From JAXLQL01 sp046331625 (GTDB taxonomy: Bacteria > Acidobacteriota > Terriglobia > Bryobacterales > Bryobacteraceae): a stretch of 64,000 bases of DNA. Shown here in pieces: positions 53,434-61,730 of this stretch. Under the pieces are notes generated by a model that did no database searches, had not been told where the DNA came from, and saw only the letters and a list, made by a program, of their open reading frames with translations. Both the position numbers and the translations under genes were made by a program. The DNA lies in contig JAXLQL010000004.1 of NCBI GenBank assembly GCA_046331625.1, forward strand, positions 62,001-126,000, in the 5' to 3' direction. Within the stretch, counting starts at the first letter, position 1; each line of letters opens with the position of its first letter.

Positions 53434-54160
53434 AAAGCCTCGGCCTGTGCGAACATGCTTCGCAGTTCTGGGAGCGTACGTCCCTGACCGGCTCGGCGTT
53501 GCCCACATGCGTTGGGCTTCACTCGGGAATGGCCAGTTGCTTCGCATGACCGGGGCGAACGGCCTTCACGTTTTCTCATAAGTGACGGAACTGCGCGCAG
53601 AACTTGACCGGGCCGCGCTTGGCGGCTATCGTGCTCACGGCTATCCAGCTACCGATCATCGGGCAGCACCCGCCGAAGGTCATTGCCACCATCGACAACG
53701 CCGTGCGCGGTTCATTTCAGGAGCTGCAAGTAAGTGCCTCGAAGACTTGTTCGGCGGACTTGGGGACACCTGGCGGCTACTCCCGGCGGCAAGTAGCCGG
53801 GGCGCAAGACACGCAAGCGACTCGCCGCCCAGGTGGATTCGCAGGAGAGGTCTCCTGTGACCGCTTTCCGGCCCATGACTCCGCGGGGGGCACGCCCCGG
53901 CAATCCCGTGTGTCACAAATTTCGTAATTCCAGCCTGCTCATACTCTTACCGGGATCGATTTTGCAAGCACCACTTGCGCTCACCGTACCCTGATGTCGT
54001 GGACACGCTCCACACGTTCTTTGACATCCGAGCCGAACAGCAGTAACTGCCCTTGGGAGGCGCCGCTCCGCCCCGATGCCCCCATCGGCAGATCACGGCC
54101 ACTACACCAACGCAGCCTCACGAGAAGGGCGAACGAAACGTCCGCTTTCGACATCTCCAC
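53434..54160. other. Gene-free stretch before the tandem repeat
   Basis: About 700 bases with no ORF that looks protein-like. The short open frames are rich in Arg, Pro and Ala and lack start signals. A small inverted repeat around GGCTACTCCCGGCGGCAAGTAGCC (about 53770) is the only structure noticed. Confidence 0.5.
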
Positions 54161-54540
54161 GCCTATCCGGACCCGCGACAGAACGAAGCCAACCGCCCGC
54201 CCAGGCGCGCTCCATCCGGCAAATCCCGACTCCCCATACGCCTCAGAGTCCTGCGCGACAAAACGAACCCATCGAACCCACCGGCCCGCCTATCCGGACC
54301 CGCGACAGAACGAAGCCAATCGCCCGCCGGGCGCGCTCAACCTGGCAAGTCTCGACACGCCACTCGCCTCAGAGTCCTGCGCGACAAGACGAACCCATCG
54401 AACCCACCGGCCCGCCTATCCGGACCTGCGACAGAACGAAGCCAATCCCCCATCCGGGCGCGCTCCATCCGGCAAATCTCGACACCCCACTCGCCGTCAG
54501 GGCCCAGCGCGACAAAACGAACCCATCGCACCCACCCGCT
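54161..54540. repeat. Three tandem copies of a 126-127 bp unit
   Basis: Units begin at 54161, 54288 and 54414, each with GCCTATCCGGACC followed by GCGACAGAACGAAGCC. They continue through GGCGCGCTC, CGACA and ACGAACCCATCGAACCCACC before the next unit. The copies differ by scattered substitutions and a one-base length change. Within each unit two related half-motifs are visible: GCGACAGAACGAAGCC and GCGACAAAACGAACCC. All three frames stay open across the array, which is a composition effect and not evidence of a gene. Confidence 0.85.
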
Positions 54541-54737
54541 CCGATCGAACCCGATTTCGGTACTCCCCGGCACACCCCACAGGTCGGCGACTCGGAGAGG
54601 TCTCCTGGGTCCGGCGCGGGCTCCGTGATCACAGCCGGCCCCGCGAGGCGGTCCGCGAGTCGCACCACCGCCTCCAGGTCAGTCTTTGAAGTAAGGTTGG
54701 CCTAACCAGGCTTCGCCAGCACGGGACCTCAGTCCCG

Positions 54738-55037
54738 TCACTGCTCTTGCGGCGGCATTGGCTCCGGATCCAACACTGGCGCTTCCGCAGCAGGCGCAGC
54801 CTCGGCAACCGTCTCCGCCGGCTGCATCTCCACCTCGCGCTCCACGCCTTCATGTCCATTCGGCGCCAACGGCACCTCGCAGTGGCAACAGTCGCTGCAA
54901 CGGCGGCAGCGCTCGCAGCGATGATTCGGACAGGCGTCCTTGGTGCACTGCACGCAAATATCCGCGGATGGATCGCCGCAGATGCTGCAGGAAAATCGAT
55001 TGGGGTTGACGGCCGCGGAACTCGTGGCGGGGGTCAT
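54738..55037 (-). CDS. Small cysteine-rich (zinc-ribbon-like) protein
   Basis: The product has 99 residues. The N-terminal half holds paired cysteines and a His (FSCSICGDPSADICVQCTKD, CPNHRCERCRRCSDCCHCEV) that could bind two or three zinc ions. The C-terminal half is an Ala/Pro/Glu-rich tail. The ATG overlaps the upstream gene stop by four bases (ATGA). The family is not recognised; B-box or double-zinc-ribbon-like binding is an inference from spacing. A short palindrome ACGGGACCTCAGTCCCGT (54721-54738) sits at its 3' end and may act as a terminator hairpin. Confidence 0.65.
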   Translation of the reverse strand: MTPATSSAAVNPNRFSCSICGDPSADICVQCTKDACPNHRCERCRRCSDCCHCEVPLAPNGHEGVEREVEMQPAETVAEAAPAAEAPVLDPEPMPPQEQ

Positions 55038-55606
55038 TGACCGGGTGGTTTCCTCTCGGCTGGCTTCGATCGTGCCGGCTGCCGGATGATCGAGTCACGG
55101 CATCGCTGCGCTTCTTCGTTCATGATGCGCAACTCGGCTTCTTTGGTAGTGGAAAGTTCGACGACGTATGACTTCAACCGCTCGCGGTCCGTCTGGTTTT
55201 CCGCCACCATGCTTTGGAGCAAAGCGGCGAGCGCGGGATTCTGATACTTGCCCACGCCTTGGCTGATACTGTTGAGCAGCGATTCGAGCGTCTGCAGCCG
55301 AAAGTAGGTCTGCAACGCCAACGTGAGCTTCTCTGGACTCCGCTTCAGGGCCTCGGCTTCCTGCGTCAGGTATTGCAGTTGATCGCGCAGAGACTTGGCC
55401 TGGTCTACATAGGTCGCGGGAGCGCCGTTGGCGGCCCACTCCTCCGGCTTCAACTCGCCGGCCGCGTTCACCACGCCGCGAGTGTGCACCAGCATCGCAT
55501 CGATCTGCTTCTGGAACTCCCACGCCGGGGTGATTCCCATTTGCGCGGTGCCTGCTTGCGCCCAGAGCCACACAGGCATCGCGAATGCTACGAGGAATCG
55601 CGTCAC
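55034..55606 (-). CDS. Secreted helical protein of unknown function
   Basis: The product has 190 residues. A signal peptide (MTRFLVAFAMPVWLWAQAG) precedes a mostly helical, coiled-coil-prone body (FQKQIDAMLVHTRGVVNAAG, QAKSLRDQLQYLTQEAEALK, DRERLKSYVVELSTTKEAEL) and a basic, Pro-rich tail. No known domain was recognised. It is translationally coupled to the cysteine-rich gene downstream and divergent from etfB, with 59 bases between the starts. Confidence 0.7.
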   Translation of the reverse strand: MTRFLVAFAMPVWLWAQAGTAQMGITPAWEFQKQIDAMLVHTRGVVNAAGELKPEEWAANGAPATYVDQAKSLRDQLQYLTQEAEALKRSPEKLTLALQTYFRLQTLESLLNSISQGVGKYQNPALAALLQSMVAENQTDRERLKSYVVELSTTKEAELRIMNEEAQRCRDSIIRQPARSKPAERKPPGQ

Positions 55607-55665
55607 AGCCCTAGGATAGCAACGCTCCAGAGCAACCGGACTCGATTGATATCCTGTGAAAGACC

Positions 55666-56436
55666 ATGAAAATTCTGGTGGCCATCAAGCAGGTGCCCGC
55701 GCGCGATTCGCAGCTTGCCATCGCCGCGAACGGACGCTGGATCGACACGGACGGCGTCAGCTCCGAGATCAACGAACCCGATGCCTACGCGCTCGAAGCG
55801 GCGCTGCAATGGAAGGAACAACACGGCGGCGAAGTAGTGGCGCTGTGCGCCGGACCCGAGGGCGCCTCCCAGACCATCCGCGAAGCGCTCGCCAAAGGCG
55901 CTGACCGCGCCATTCACGTGGAAGATGACGACCTCGGCCGCTTCGATCTGCTCGGCGTAGCGAAGTTGCTCGCCAAGGCCGCCGAAGCCGAAAAGCCGGA
56001 CCTTCTGCTCACCGGCTTGCAGTCAGACGATCTCGGCTACGGGCAGACCGGCGTGGTGATGGCCGAACTGCTCGGCCTGCCGCACGCCACCATCATCATG
56101 CAGGTGGAAAAAACAGATTCCGGGATTCGCGTGAAGCGCGAACTCGAAGACGGCTGGTTCCAACACGTGGACCTACCCTTGCCCGCCGTGCTCACCATTC
56201 AATCAGGCATCAGCAAGCTGCGCTACGCCACGCTGATGGGAATCAAGAAAGCAAAGACCAAGGAAGTGCGCAAACTTTCAGCCGCGGACCTCGCCGTAGC
56301 GGCGGCGCCGTCGCTCTCGATCGAGAAGCTCTACGCGCCGCAGCGCTCCAAGCAGACGAGAATGCTCGAAGGTTCGCCGCGCGAGCAGGCGGCGCAGTTG
56401 GTGGAAGTGCTGAAACACGAGGTACGCGCGCTATGA
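55666..56436 (+). CDS. etfB: Electron transfer flavoprotein, beta subunit
   Basis: The 256-residue product begins MKILVAIKQVPARDSQ and shows the subunit's conserved segments: INEPDAYALEAALQWKEQHG, ALAKGADRAIHVEDDD, LLTGLQSDDLGYGQTGVVMA and LPAVLTIQSGISKLRYATL. It binds AMP and pairs with EtfA to carry electrons from acyl-CoA and other dehydrogenases to the quinone pool. The stop overlaps the etfA start by four bases. Confidence 0.95.
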   Translation: MKILVAIKQVPARDSQLAIAANGRWIDTDGVSSEINEPDAYALEAALQWKEQHGGEVVALCAGPEGASQTIREALAKGADRAIHVEDDDLGRFDLLGVAKLLAKAAEAEKPDLLLTGLQSDDLGYGQTGVVMAELLGLPHATIIMQVEKTDSGIRVKRELEDGWFQHVDLPLPAVLTIQSGISKLRYATLMGIKKAKTKEVRKLSAADLAVAAAPSLSIEKLYAPQRSKQTRMLEGSPREQAAQLVEVLKHEVRAL

Positions 56437-57371
56437 GTACGCTAGTCATTTTCGAACCCGGCCGCGCGATTTCCTGGGAAGCCATCGCCGCGGCGCAGCA
56501 ACTCGGCGGCCCGGTTAGCGCTGCCGTGATCGGCGGCGATCCGGCCGAGTTGGCCGCCAAGAAGCTCGACCGCGTCTATCACGTGCGGCACGAATTGTTG
56601 ACCAACTACACCGCCGACGGCTACACGGCGGCGCTCGCGCAGTTGATCGCGAAAATACAGCCTTCCCTGGTTTTGTTTCCGCACACGTATCAGGTCCGCG
56701 ACTATGCCCCGAAGCTTGCCACGCGCCTGGGCACAGTGCTGGTGAGCGACGTGATCCGAATCTCGCACGACGCTGGCGGCTTGATCTTCGTGCGGCAGAT
56801 GTTCCAGGGCAAGCTCAACTGCGACGTGCGGGCGTCGGAGACGCGCGTGCAGATAGCTTCGCTGCAGGCGGGCTCGTTCCGGGCGGATGCAGTGGAAGCG
56901 GGCTCCGCGCCCGTCGAGGAATTCGCACCGGCGATCGAAGCATCGGCCATTCGCGCCAAACCGCAGCCTCCGTTCCGCGAAGCGCAGCGCGCGGTGGATC
57001 TCGGGGCCGCCGAGCTCATCGTCTCCGTCGGCCGCGGCATCAAGGAGAAGGACAATATCGGCGTGGTGGAGGAACTCGCGCAGGCCCTCGGCGCCGAACT
57101 CGCCGCGTCGCGGCCGATCTGCGACAACGGCTGGCTCCCCATGGAGCGGCAAGTCGGCTCCTCGGGCCAGACCGTCTCGCCGAAGCTCTATCTCGCCGTG
57201 GGCATCTCGGGCGCGATCCAACACCTGGTCGGAATGAAGGGATCGAAGAACGTGGTCGCGATCAACAAGGATCCCGACGCGCCGATTTTCGAGATCGCCG
57301 ATTACGGCATCGTGGGCGACCTATTCGAAGTCGTCCCCGCCATCGTCGAAGAAGTCAAGAAGCACAAATGA
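56433..57371 (+). CDS. etfA: Electron transfer flavoprotein, alpha subunit
   Basis: The product has 312 residues. The N-terminal half is the alpha/beta domain. The C-terminal half binds FAD, with LIVSVGRGIKEKDNIGVVEE, LGAELAASRPICDNGWLP, RQVGSSGQTVSPKLYLAVGI, SGAIQHLVGMKGSKNVVAIN and ADYGIVGDLFEVVPAIVEEV, all in the family order. It forms the heterodimer with EtfB. The stop overlaps the next gene by four bases. Confidence 0.95.
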   Translation: MSTLVIFEPGRAISWEAIAAAQQLGGPVSAAVIGGDPAELAAKKLDRVYHVRHELLTNYTADGYTAALAQLIAKIQPSLVLFPHTYQVRDYAPKLATRLGTVLVSDVIRISHDAGGLIFVRQMFQGKLNCDVRASETRVQIASLQAGSFRADAVEAGSAPVEEFAPAIEASAIRAKPQPPFREAQRAVDLGAAELIVSVGRGIKEKDNIGVVEELAQALGAELAASRPICDNGWLPMERQVGSSGQTVSPKLYLAVGISGAIQHLVGMKGSKNVVAINKDPDAPIFEIADYGIVGDLFEVVPAIVEEVKKHK

Positions 57372-58150
57372 GCACGCTCGGGGCGTGGATCGGGACGCTG
57401 ATTCTGTTCCTTCCCGCGCCGCACGGAGTCTACGTCACCGCCGACAGCCGCTATGACGGTGGCGATCCGGCTCTCGTGGATCGCGCCCGAAAAATCCTCC
57501 ACTGCGGACCCGCCGGCGTGTGCGCGATCTCCGGCGCTCTGCGCCTGGTGGTGACTCCGGCCGAGGGCGAGCCAGTCACATTCGATGTCGAAAAGGCCCT
57601 CGAAGAGGTGGCGGAGACTCTCGACGAGGCTGCGGCCCCGCGATCGATTGCCTTGCGCATGCACGCCAAGCTGTCTCTGTTCTGGGGAGCGCACTTGGCG
57701 AAGCCGGTGGCCAGCCAGTTGAGCGAGCGATTGCACGCGGCGAGCGTGTGCACCATTCTCTTTGCGCGCCGCGAGGCCGACTCAGGCGACGTGTCTGTGG
57801 CGCAGATTCAGTTTCCCTTCGTGGAACAGCGCGACGCTTCAGGCGGGTGGCTGCACATCCTGCAGGATCCCGTGGTGCGCGGCGGCGATGCGAAGCGCCC
57901 GATTGCGCAAGGCCGCACCGAGTGCCTCAAGCGAGGCGACGCCACGGCGGAGACGGCAACGCGCGAAGCGACGCTCGATTCGATCCGGCGCATCTACGGC
58001 CGCGCGCAAGCGAGACCCGAGTGCGCCGCTGTGATCGGTGGTCCGGTGGACGTGATGGTGCTCGATAGCGATGGCGTGCATTGGCTGGCGCGGAAACAGA
58101 ATCCGGTGGCCGATAAGGAGGCGGTATGGGCAATCTCACCGGCTCCGTAA
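57368..58150 (+). CDS. Ntn-hydrolase/proteasome-like protein
   Basis: The product has 260 residues. The opening resembles proteasome-type Ntn-hydrolases: GVYVTADSRYDGGDPALVDR is like the A-x-DSR loop after the first strands, ARKILHCGPAGVCAISGALR recalls the KI-x-x-(I/L)...A-x-(S/A)G segment, and AAVIGGPVDVMVLDSDGVHW resembles the late G-x-D strand. A leader of 20 hydrophobic residues precedes it. No clear N-terminal nucleophile is visible, so activity is uncertain. It is coupled to etfA by an ATGA overlap and overlaps the next small gene by 25 bases. Confidence 0.55.
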   Translation: MSTLGAWIGTLILFLPAPHGVYVTADSRYDGGDPALVDRARKILHCGPAGVCAISGALRLVVTPAEGEPVTFDVEKALEEVAETLDEAAAPRSIALRMHAKLSLFWGAHLAKPVASQLSERLHAASVCTILFARREADSGDVSVAQIQFPFVEQRDASGGWLHILQDPVVRGGDAKRPIAQGRTECLKRGDATAETATREATLDSIRRIYGRAQARPECAAVIGGPVDVMVLDSDGVHWLARKQNPVADKEAVWAISPAP

Positions 58151-58413
58151 GCGCTATCTGGGCGAGGCTGTTGGACAGCCGCGAGATTCCGGCGGAAACG
58201 GCGCGATTCCTTTTGTCGATCGAGTTTCTCGAGAGCGATCACGAACGCATGCAGCATTTGGCGGACAGGTCACAGGAAGGACTTCTGACGCCTCCCGAGG
58301 AATGCGAATATGACGCGTATCTTCAGGTGGGCAATGTCCTGTCCATGATGCAGTCGAAGGCACGGGTGCGCTTGGGCGTGAAACTGCAGATCTCACCGGA
58401 TGAGCCACTCTGA
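58126..58413 (+). CDS. Small protein of unknown function
   Basis: The product has 95 residues, with AAGGAGGC before the ATG. It is largely helical (SAIWARLLDSREIPAETARF, LLSIEFLESDHERMQHLADR, PPEECEYDAYLQVGNVLSMM), with a Pro-rich turn. Its start lies inside the end of the previous gene. It resembles small helical proteins found near toxin-like genes, but no family is assigned. Probably the last gene of the etfBA unit. Confidence 0.6.
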   Translation: MGNLTGSVSAIWARLLDSREIPAETARFLLSIEFLESDHERMQHLADRSQEGLLTPPEECEYDAYLQVGNVLSMMQSKARVRLGVKLQISPDEPL

Positions 58414-58415
58414 AG

Positions 58416-58601
58416 CTATCGCCGACTCTTCTTCGGCGGAGGAACGACAGTGGTTCGCACCGGAAGCGTCCGGACTCCGCGGATGTGCTCGATTCCCTCG
58501 CGAAGCCCTTTGAGGCTGCTCTTCGCCAAAAGCGAAAAGCCGGTCTCCCTCTTTTTGCTCGAGCGGTGATGCGCTTTGTCGGACGGCTTTCCTTGCGGCA
58601 T
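58416..58601 (-). CDS. Short basic protein, possible DNA-binding or antitoxin-like
   Basis: A frame of 61 codons begins at the ATG at 58601, 17 bases after the stop of the hydrolase gene; it stays open further upstream into that gene. The product (MPQGKPSDKAHHRSSKKRET start, LKGLREGIEHIRGVRTLPVR later) is rich in Lys and Arg. No ribosome-binding site is clear. A small helical antitoxin-like protein is possible; the evidence is weak. Confidence 0.35.
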   Translation of the reverse strand: MPQGKPSDKAHHRSSKKRETGFSLLAKSSLKGLREGIEHIRGVRTLPVRTTVVPPPKKSRR

Positions 58602-58617
58602 GTCGAAACAGTCTTGT

Positions 58618-60360
58618 TCACCGCGGCAGGACCGGCAACACCACATGCGACGCATGCGCCCGCGAATGATGTACCCGCTGCGTCGCCACTTTCACTGCCG
58701 AACTCGTCCCGAACGGCTCACCCGTATTCGGATTCCGGTCAAACTGCGGAAAGTGGCTCGACGCGATATCCAGCCGGATCCGATGCCCGCGCTGGAACTC
58801 CACCGCCGTCCCCACCATATCGATCTCGAACTCGTACACCTTCCCCGGCTCGAGCAGCTTCGGCTTGTTTGCGCCTTCGCGATACCGCGCCCGCACGATC
58901 CCTTCGGCCATGTTCATCGACCGTCCATCCGGAAACACATCGATCAGCTTCGCCACGAAATCCGTATCCACGCAGTCGGTAGCCGCATGCAGCACCGTCT
59001 TCACCGGACCCGCGATCGTCACCGGCTCCGTCAGGAACTCCGACGTATACGCAAGCACGTCGCCGCGCGCCTCCACCGGACGCTGATCCTTTGGACCCGC
59101 CGGAGTCGGTGTCCCGCAGCAGTTGTTCCCTCCCAGGCTCGGCACCGGGTTGTTCGGATCGTAGCGATATGTGTCGGGTGCGGAATCGCCCGGCTCGCTC
59201 CAGCTCAACTTGCCGCCCGCCTGCAGATACATCTTCTTGTACTGCGCCCGCGCCGGCGGATATTCGTTCTCGTAGGTCCACTCGTTGCGGCCCATCATGT
59301 ACATCTTTACCGGAGGCTCCTGCTCGAGTCCGTTGTCGATGCCCTTGAGCCAATGGTCGAACCAGCGGAGTTCGAGCGCGTGCATGTTCACATGAGCGTG
59401 TTTGCCGAAATCGAGATCGCCGAACTTCTGTGACGATCCGTGTCCCCACGGGCCAATCACCAGATTGCTGTACTTGCGCGCCGTCTCCGTTGCGCCTTTC
59501 TTGCTGATCAACGCGTAGCCGCGCAGCGTGCCTTGGCTGAAAATGTCGAACCAGCCGCCGAACGTGTGCACCGGGATCCCGATCTGGTCCATCACTTCTT
59601 CCGCATTCAACTTCTTCCAGTAGGCGTCATAGTCGGGATGCGCGATCCAGTCTTTGTAGAACTGCGCATTGCGGCCCGCCAGCCGCTGCATGTCGTTCAG
59701 CGGCAGGTGCCGTTGCATGCGATCGAAGTTCAGCGCCTCAGGACCACCCTCCATCGTGTGCGGACCCGTGTTCTGCATGATCCGCGACTCTTGCCGCACC
59801 GGTCCCCATCCGAAATTGAACGAGAGCCGCCAGCCGCCGTTGAGCGTGATCCAGTCGTGATAGAGGCTCGTCGCCGCCACGGCGGGAAAGATGGTCACCA
59901 GGTGCGGCGGCTTCGACATCGCCGCCCGCCACTGCACGTGCCCGAGATAAGACCCGCCCTCCATCCCCACCTTGCCGTTCGACCACGGCTGCTTGGCCAC
60001 CCACTCGATCGTGTCGTAGCCGTCTTCGATGTCGTTGCGGAACGGCTCCCACTTGCCCTCGGACTCGTGCCGCCCGCGCACATCCTGATAGACGAACACA
60101 AACCCCCGCTGCGCGAAGAAAACCGCGGCCTCATATGCGCTGGGCGCGCGCTCGGTGGAATAGGGCGTCCGCGAAATGATCACCGGATACTTGCCGGGCG
60201 CAGCGGGTCGATAGATGTCGGCGAACAGGTTCACGCCATCCCGCATGGGAATGGCGACGAGGTTGTCCATGGCCACGTCATTGGTTGGCGCGTAGGCTTC
60301 GGGGAACTGAACCGCGGCGAAGCAAGACGATGCAACGAGAGCAGCAAGGTGTCGAGTCAT
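58618..60360 (-). CDS. CocE/NonD-family hydrolase (X-Pro dipeptidyl-peptidase-like)
   Basis: The product has 580 residues with a signal peptide. The catalytic serine is in KVGMEGGSYLGHVQWRAA (Ser137), the acidic and His residues are expected in the GWFDIF and GPWGHGSSQKFGDLDFGKHA segments, and the C-terminal jelly-roll has VYEFEIDMVGTAVEFQRGHR, LDIASSHFPQFDRNPNTGEP. The alpha/beta domain starts MRDGVNLFADIYRPAAPGKY. Members include cocaine esterase, peptidase S15 and glutaryl acylases. The natural substrate is unknown. Confidence 0.92.
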   Translation of the reverse strand: MTRHLAALVASSCFAAVQFPEAYAPTNDVAMDNLVAIPMRDGVNLFADIYRPAAPGKYPVIISRTPYSTERAPSAYEAAVFFAQRGFVFVYQDVRGRHESEGKWEPFRNDIEDGYDTIEWVAKQPWSNGKVGMEGGSYLGHVQWRAAMSKPPHLVTIFPAVAATSLYHDWITLNGGWRLSFNFGWGPVRQESRIMQNTGPHTMEGGPEALNFDRMQRHLPLNDMQRLAGRNAQFYKDWIAHPDYDAYWKKLNAEEVMDQIGIPVHTFGGWFDIFSQGTLRGYALISKKGATETARKYSNLVIGPWGHGSSQKFGDLDFGKHAHVNMHALELRWFDHWLKGIDNGLEQEPPVKMYMMGRNEWTYENEYPPARAQYKKMYLQAGGKLSWSEPGDSAPDTYRYDPNNPVPSLGGNNCCGTPTPAGPKDQRPVEARGDVLAYTSEFLTEPVTIAGPVKTVLHAATDCVDTDFVAKLIDVFPDGRSMNMAEGIVRARYREGANKPKLLEPGKVYEFEIDMVGTAVEFQRGHRIRLDIASSHFPQFDRNPNTGEPFGTSSAVKVATQRVHHSRAHASHVVLPVLPR

Positions 60361-60389
60361 GGTGACCCGGCCATTCTACCGAAAAGCCT

Positions 60390-61481
60390 CTACCGAAACA
60401 GCAACGGCGCGAACTCGCCCAGGTACTGGCGCCACACGGTGTAGGTATGCGCGCCGGCTGTGGCGCGGAATACGTGCTTCACATCGTGCGACTGCAACGA
60501 AGCTGAGAGCTTTTCGCTGCGCTCGAACAGCGAGTCCTCGCGTCCGCATCCGATCCACAGCGTCTTCAGCTTCTTGTTCGTGCCCGCCGAATCCTTCAGC
60601 ACTGCGTTGAGTCGCTCTTCGTGATTCTGTGGCACCGCGGCGCTGAACGCGCCCACCGCACTGAACAAATCGAGATGCGTGAGTCCGATGGCGAGCGCCT
60701 GGCCGCCGCCCATCGAAAGCCCCGCGATCGCCCGGTGCTCGCGCCCCTTCTCGATCCTGTACTTGCTCTCGGCCAGCGGCATCACGTCTTTCATCAGATA
60801 CTCTTCGAACTTGGCGACATTGTTCGCCTGCACCTCGCGCGGAGACCCGAACGGAACCGCGTGCCCATACGGCATCACCACGATCATCGGAACCGCCTTC
60901 TTCTCCGCAATGAGGTTGTCGAGGATGAAGTTGGCTTGGCCGGCGAGCGTCCAGCCGCCGGCGGTGTCATTCGAGCCGTGAAAGAGATACAGCACCGGAT
61001 AGCGCCGGTTACCCTTCTCGTATCCGGGCGGCGTGTAGATCCAGATCCAGCGCGTGTCGCCGAGCACGGACGACTTCTGCCAGTTCACCTCCACCGTACC
61101 GTGCGGAACGTCGCGATCCTGCCAGAGCGCGGGTTCGGCGCCGTCAATCTCCACCATGCTCGCCGAAGTGCGAGAGCGCAGCTTCACGCGCGGGTTCACC
61201 GGATCGGCCATCGTCACGCCATCGACTGTGAATGTGTAGAGATAGATGCTCGGGTCCAGTGGACCGAGTGTGATGCTCCACACACCGCTCGCGTTTTTGC
61301 TCATCGGCTTCGACGTATTCACCGGCATCCAGTCGCCGAAGAACGAAACTTCGGACGCTTTCGGAGCGAGGATGCGGAAGGTGACCGTGCGGTCGGCGCG
61401 GACGTCGGGTGAATTGACGTTCGAACCGGGTTGTTGCGCAAACGCAGCCGCGGCGATCACCAGTATCAAAGAGCGACTCAT
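60390..61481 (-). CDS. Exported esterase with CBM48-like N-terminal domain
   Basis: The product has 363 residues with a signal peptide (MSRSLILVIAAAAFAQQ). An N-terminal early-set domain (about 28-95) has ASEVSFFGDWMPVNTSKPMS, as in the CBM48-like domain of enterochelin and feruloyl esterases. The esterase core has RRYPVLYLFHGSNDTAGGWT, the nucleophile in AIAGLSMGGGQALAI (Ser256), WIGCGREDSLFERS and a His in TAGAHTYTVWRQYL. It probably cleaves a sugar-linked ester. It is 29 bases upstream of the CocE-type gene start in transcription order. Confidence 0.88.
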   Translation of the reverse strand: MSRSLILVIAAAAFAQQPGSNVNSPDVRADRTVTFRILAPKASEVSFFGDWMPVNTSKPMSKNASGVWSITLGPLDPSIYLYTFTVDGVTMADPVNPRVKLRSRTSASMVEIDGAEPALWQDRDVPHGTVEVNWQKSSVLGDTRWIWIYTPPGYEKGNRRYPVLYLFHGSNDTAGGWTLAGQANFILDNLIAEKKAVPMIVVMPYGHAVPFGSPREVQANNVAKFEEYLMKDVMPLAESKYRIEKGREHRAIAGLSMGGGQALAIGLTHLDLFSAVGAFSAAVPQNHEERLNAVLKDSAGTNKKLKTLWIGCGREDSLFERSEKLSASLQSHDVKHVFRATAGAHTYTVWRQYLGEFAPLLFR

Positions 61482-61730
61482 GTTCCGTCTATGATACCGA
61501 GGTTGGTTGCAGGACGCGCTTCAGCCGCTTCTGACTTGGGCGAATGTCCCGGCGAACACTCCGCATTTGGCGTGCGCCTAGTGGCGCCTCGCAGTGAGGC
61601 AGACTTTGCAGGACTCTCCAAGTTGGACGCCGGCTCCGATATCGGCATTGGCCCCACCGTGTAGGGCAGGCTTCTCGCGCGCCCAAAACCTCCGCAGCGA
61701 GCTGCCCATTGGATCGCTCCCAGCCCCCCC
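61482..61730. other. Gap with no recognised gene
   Basis: The 250-base region holds no supported ORF. It contains GTAGGGCAGGCTTCTCGCGCG (about 61663-61682), a fragment resembling the first arm of the REP-like elements at 27788 and 33425, and a C-rich run just before 61730. Confidence 0.4.

Noticed and set aside
54161..54540. CRISPR array
   Set aside because: The units are 126 bp, adjacent and without unique spacers, and there are no cas genes.
53994..54705. Three overlapping ORFs across the tandem repeat
   Set aside because: All three frames stay open because of repeat composition. There is no start signal and the peptides are Pro/Arg/Thr-rich repeats.
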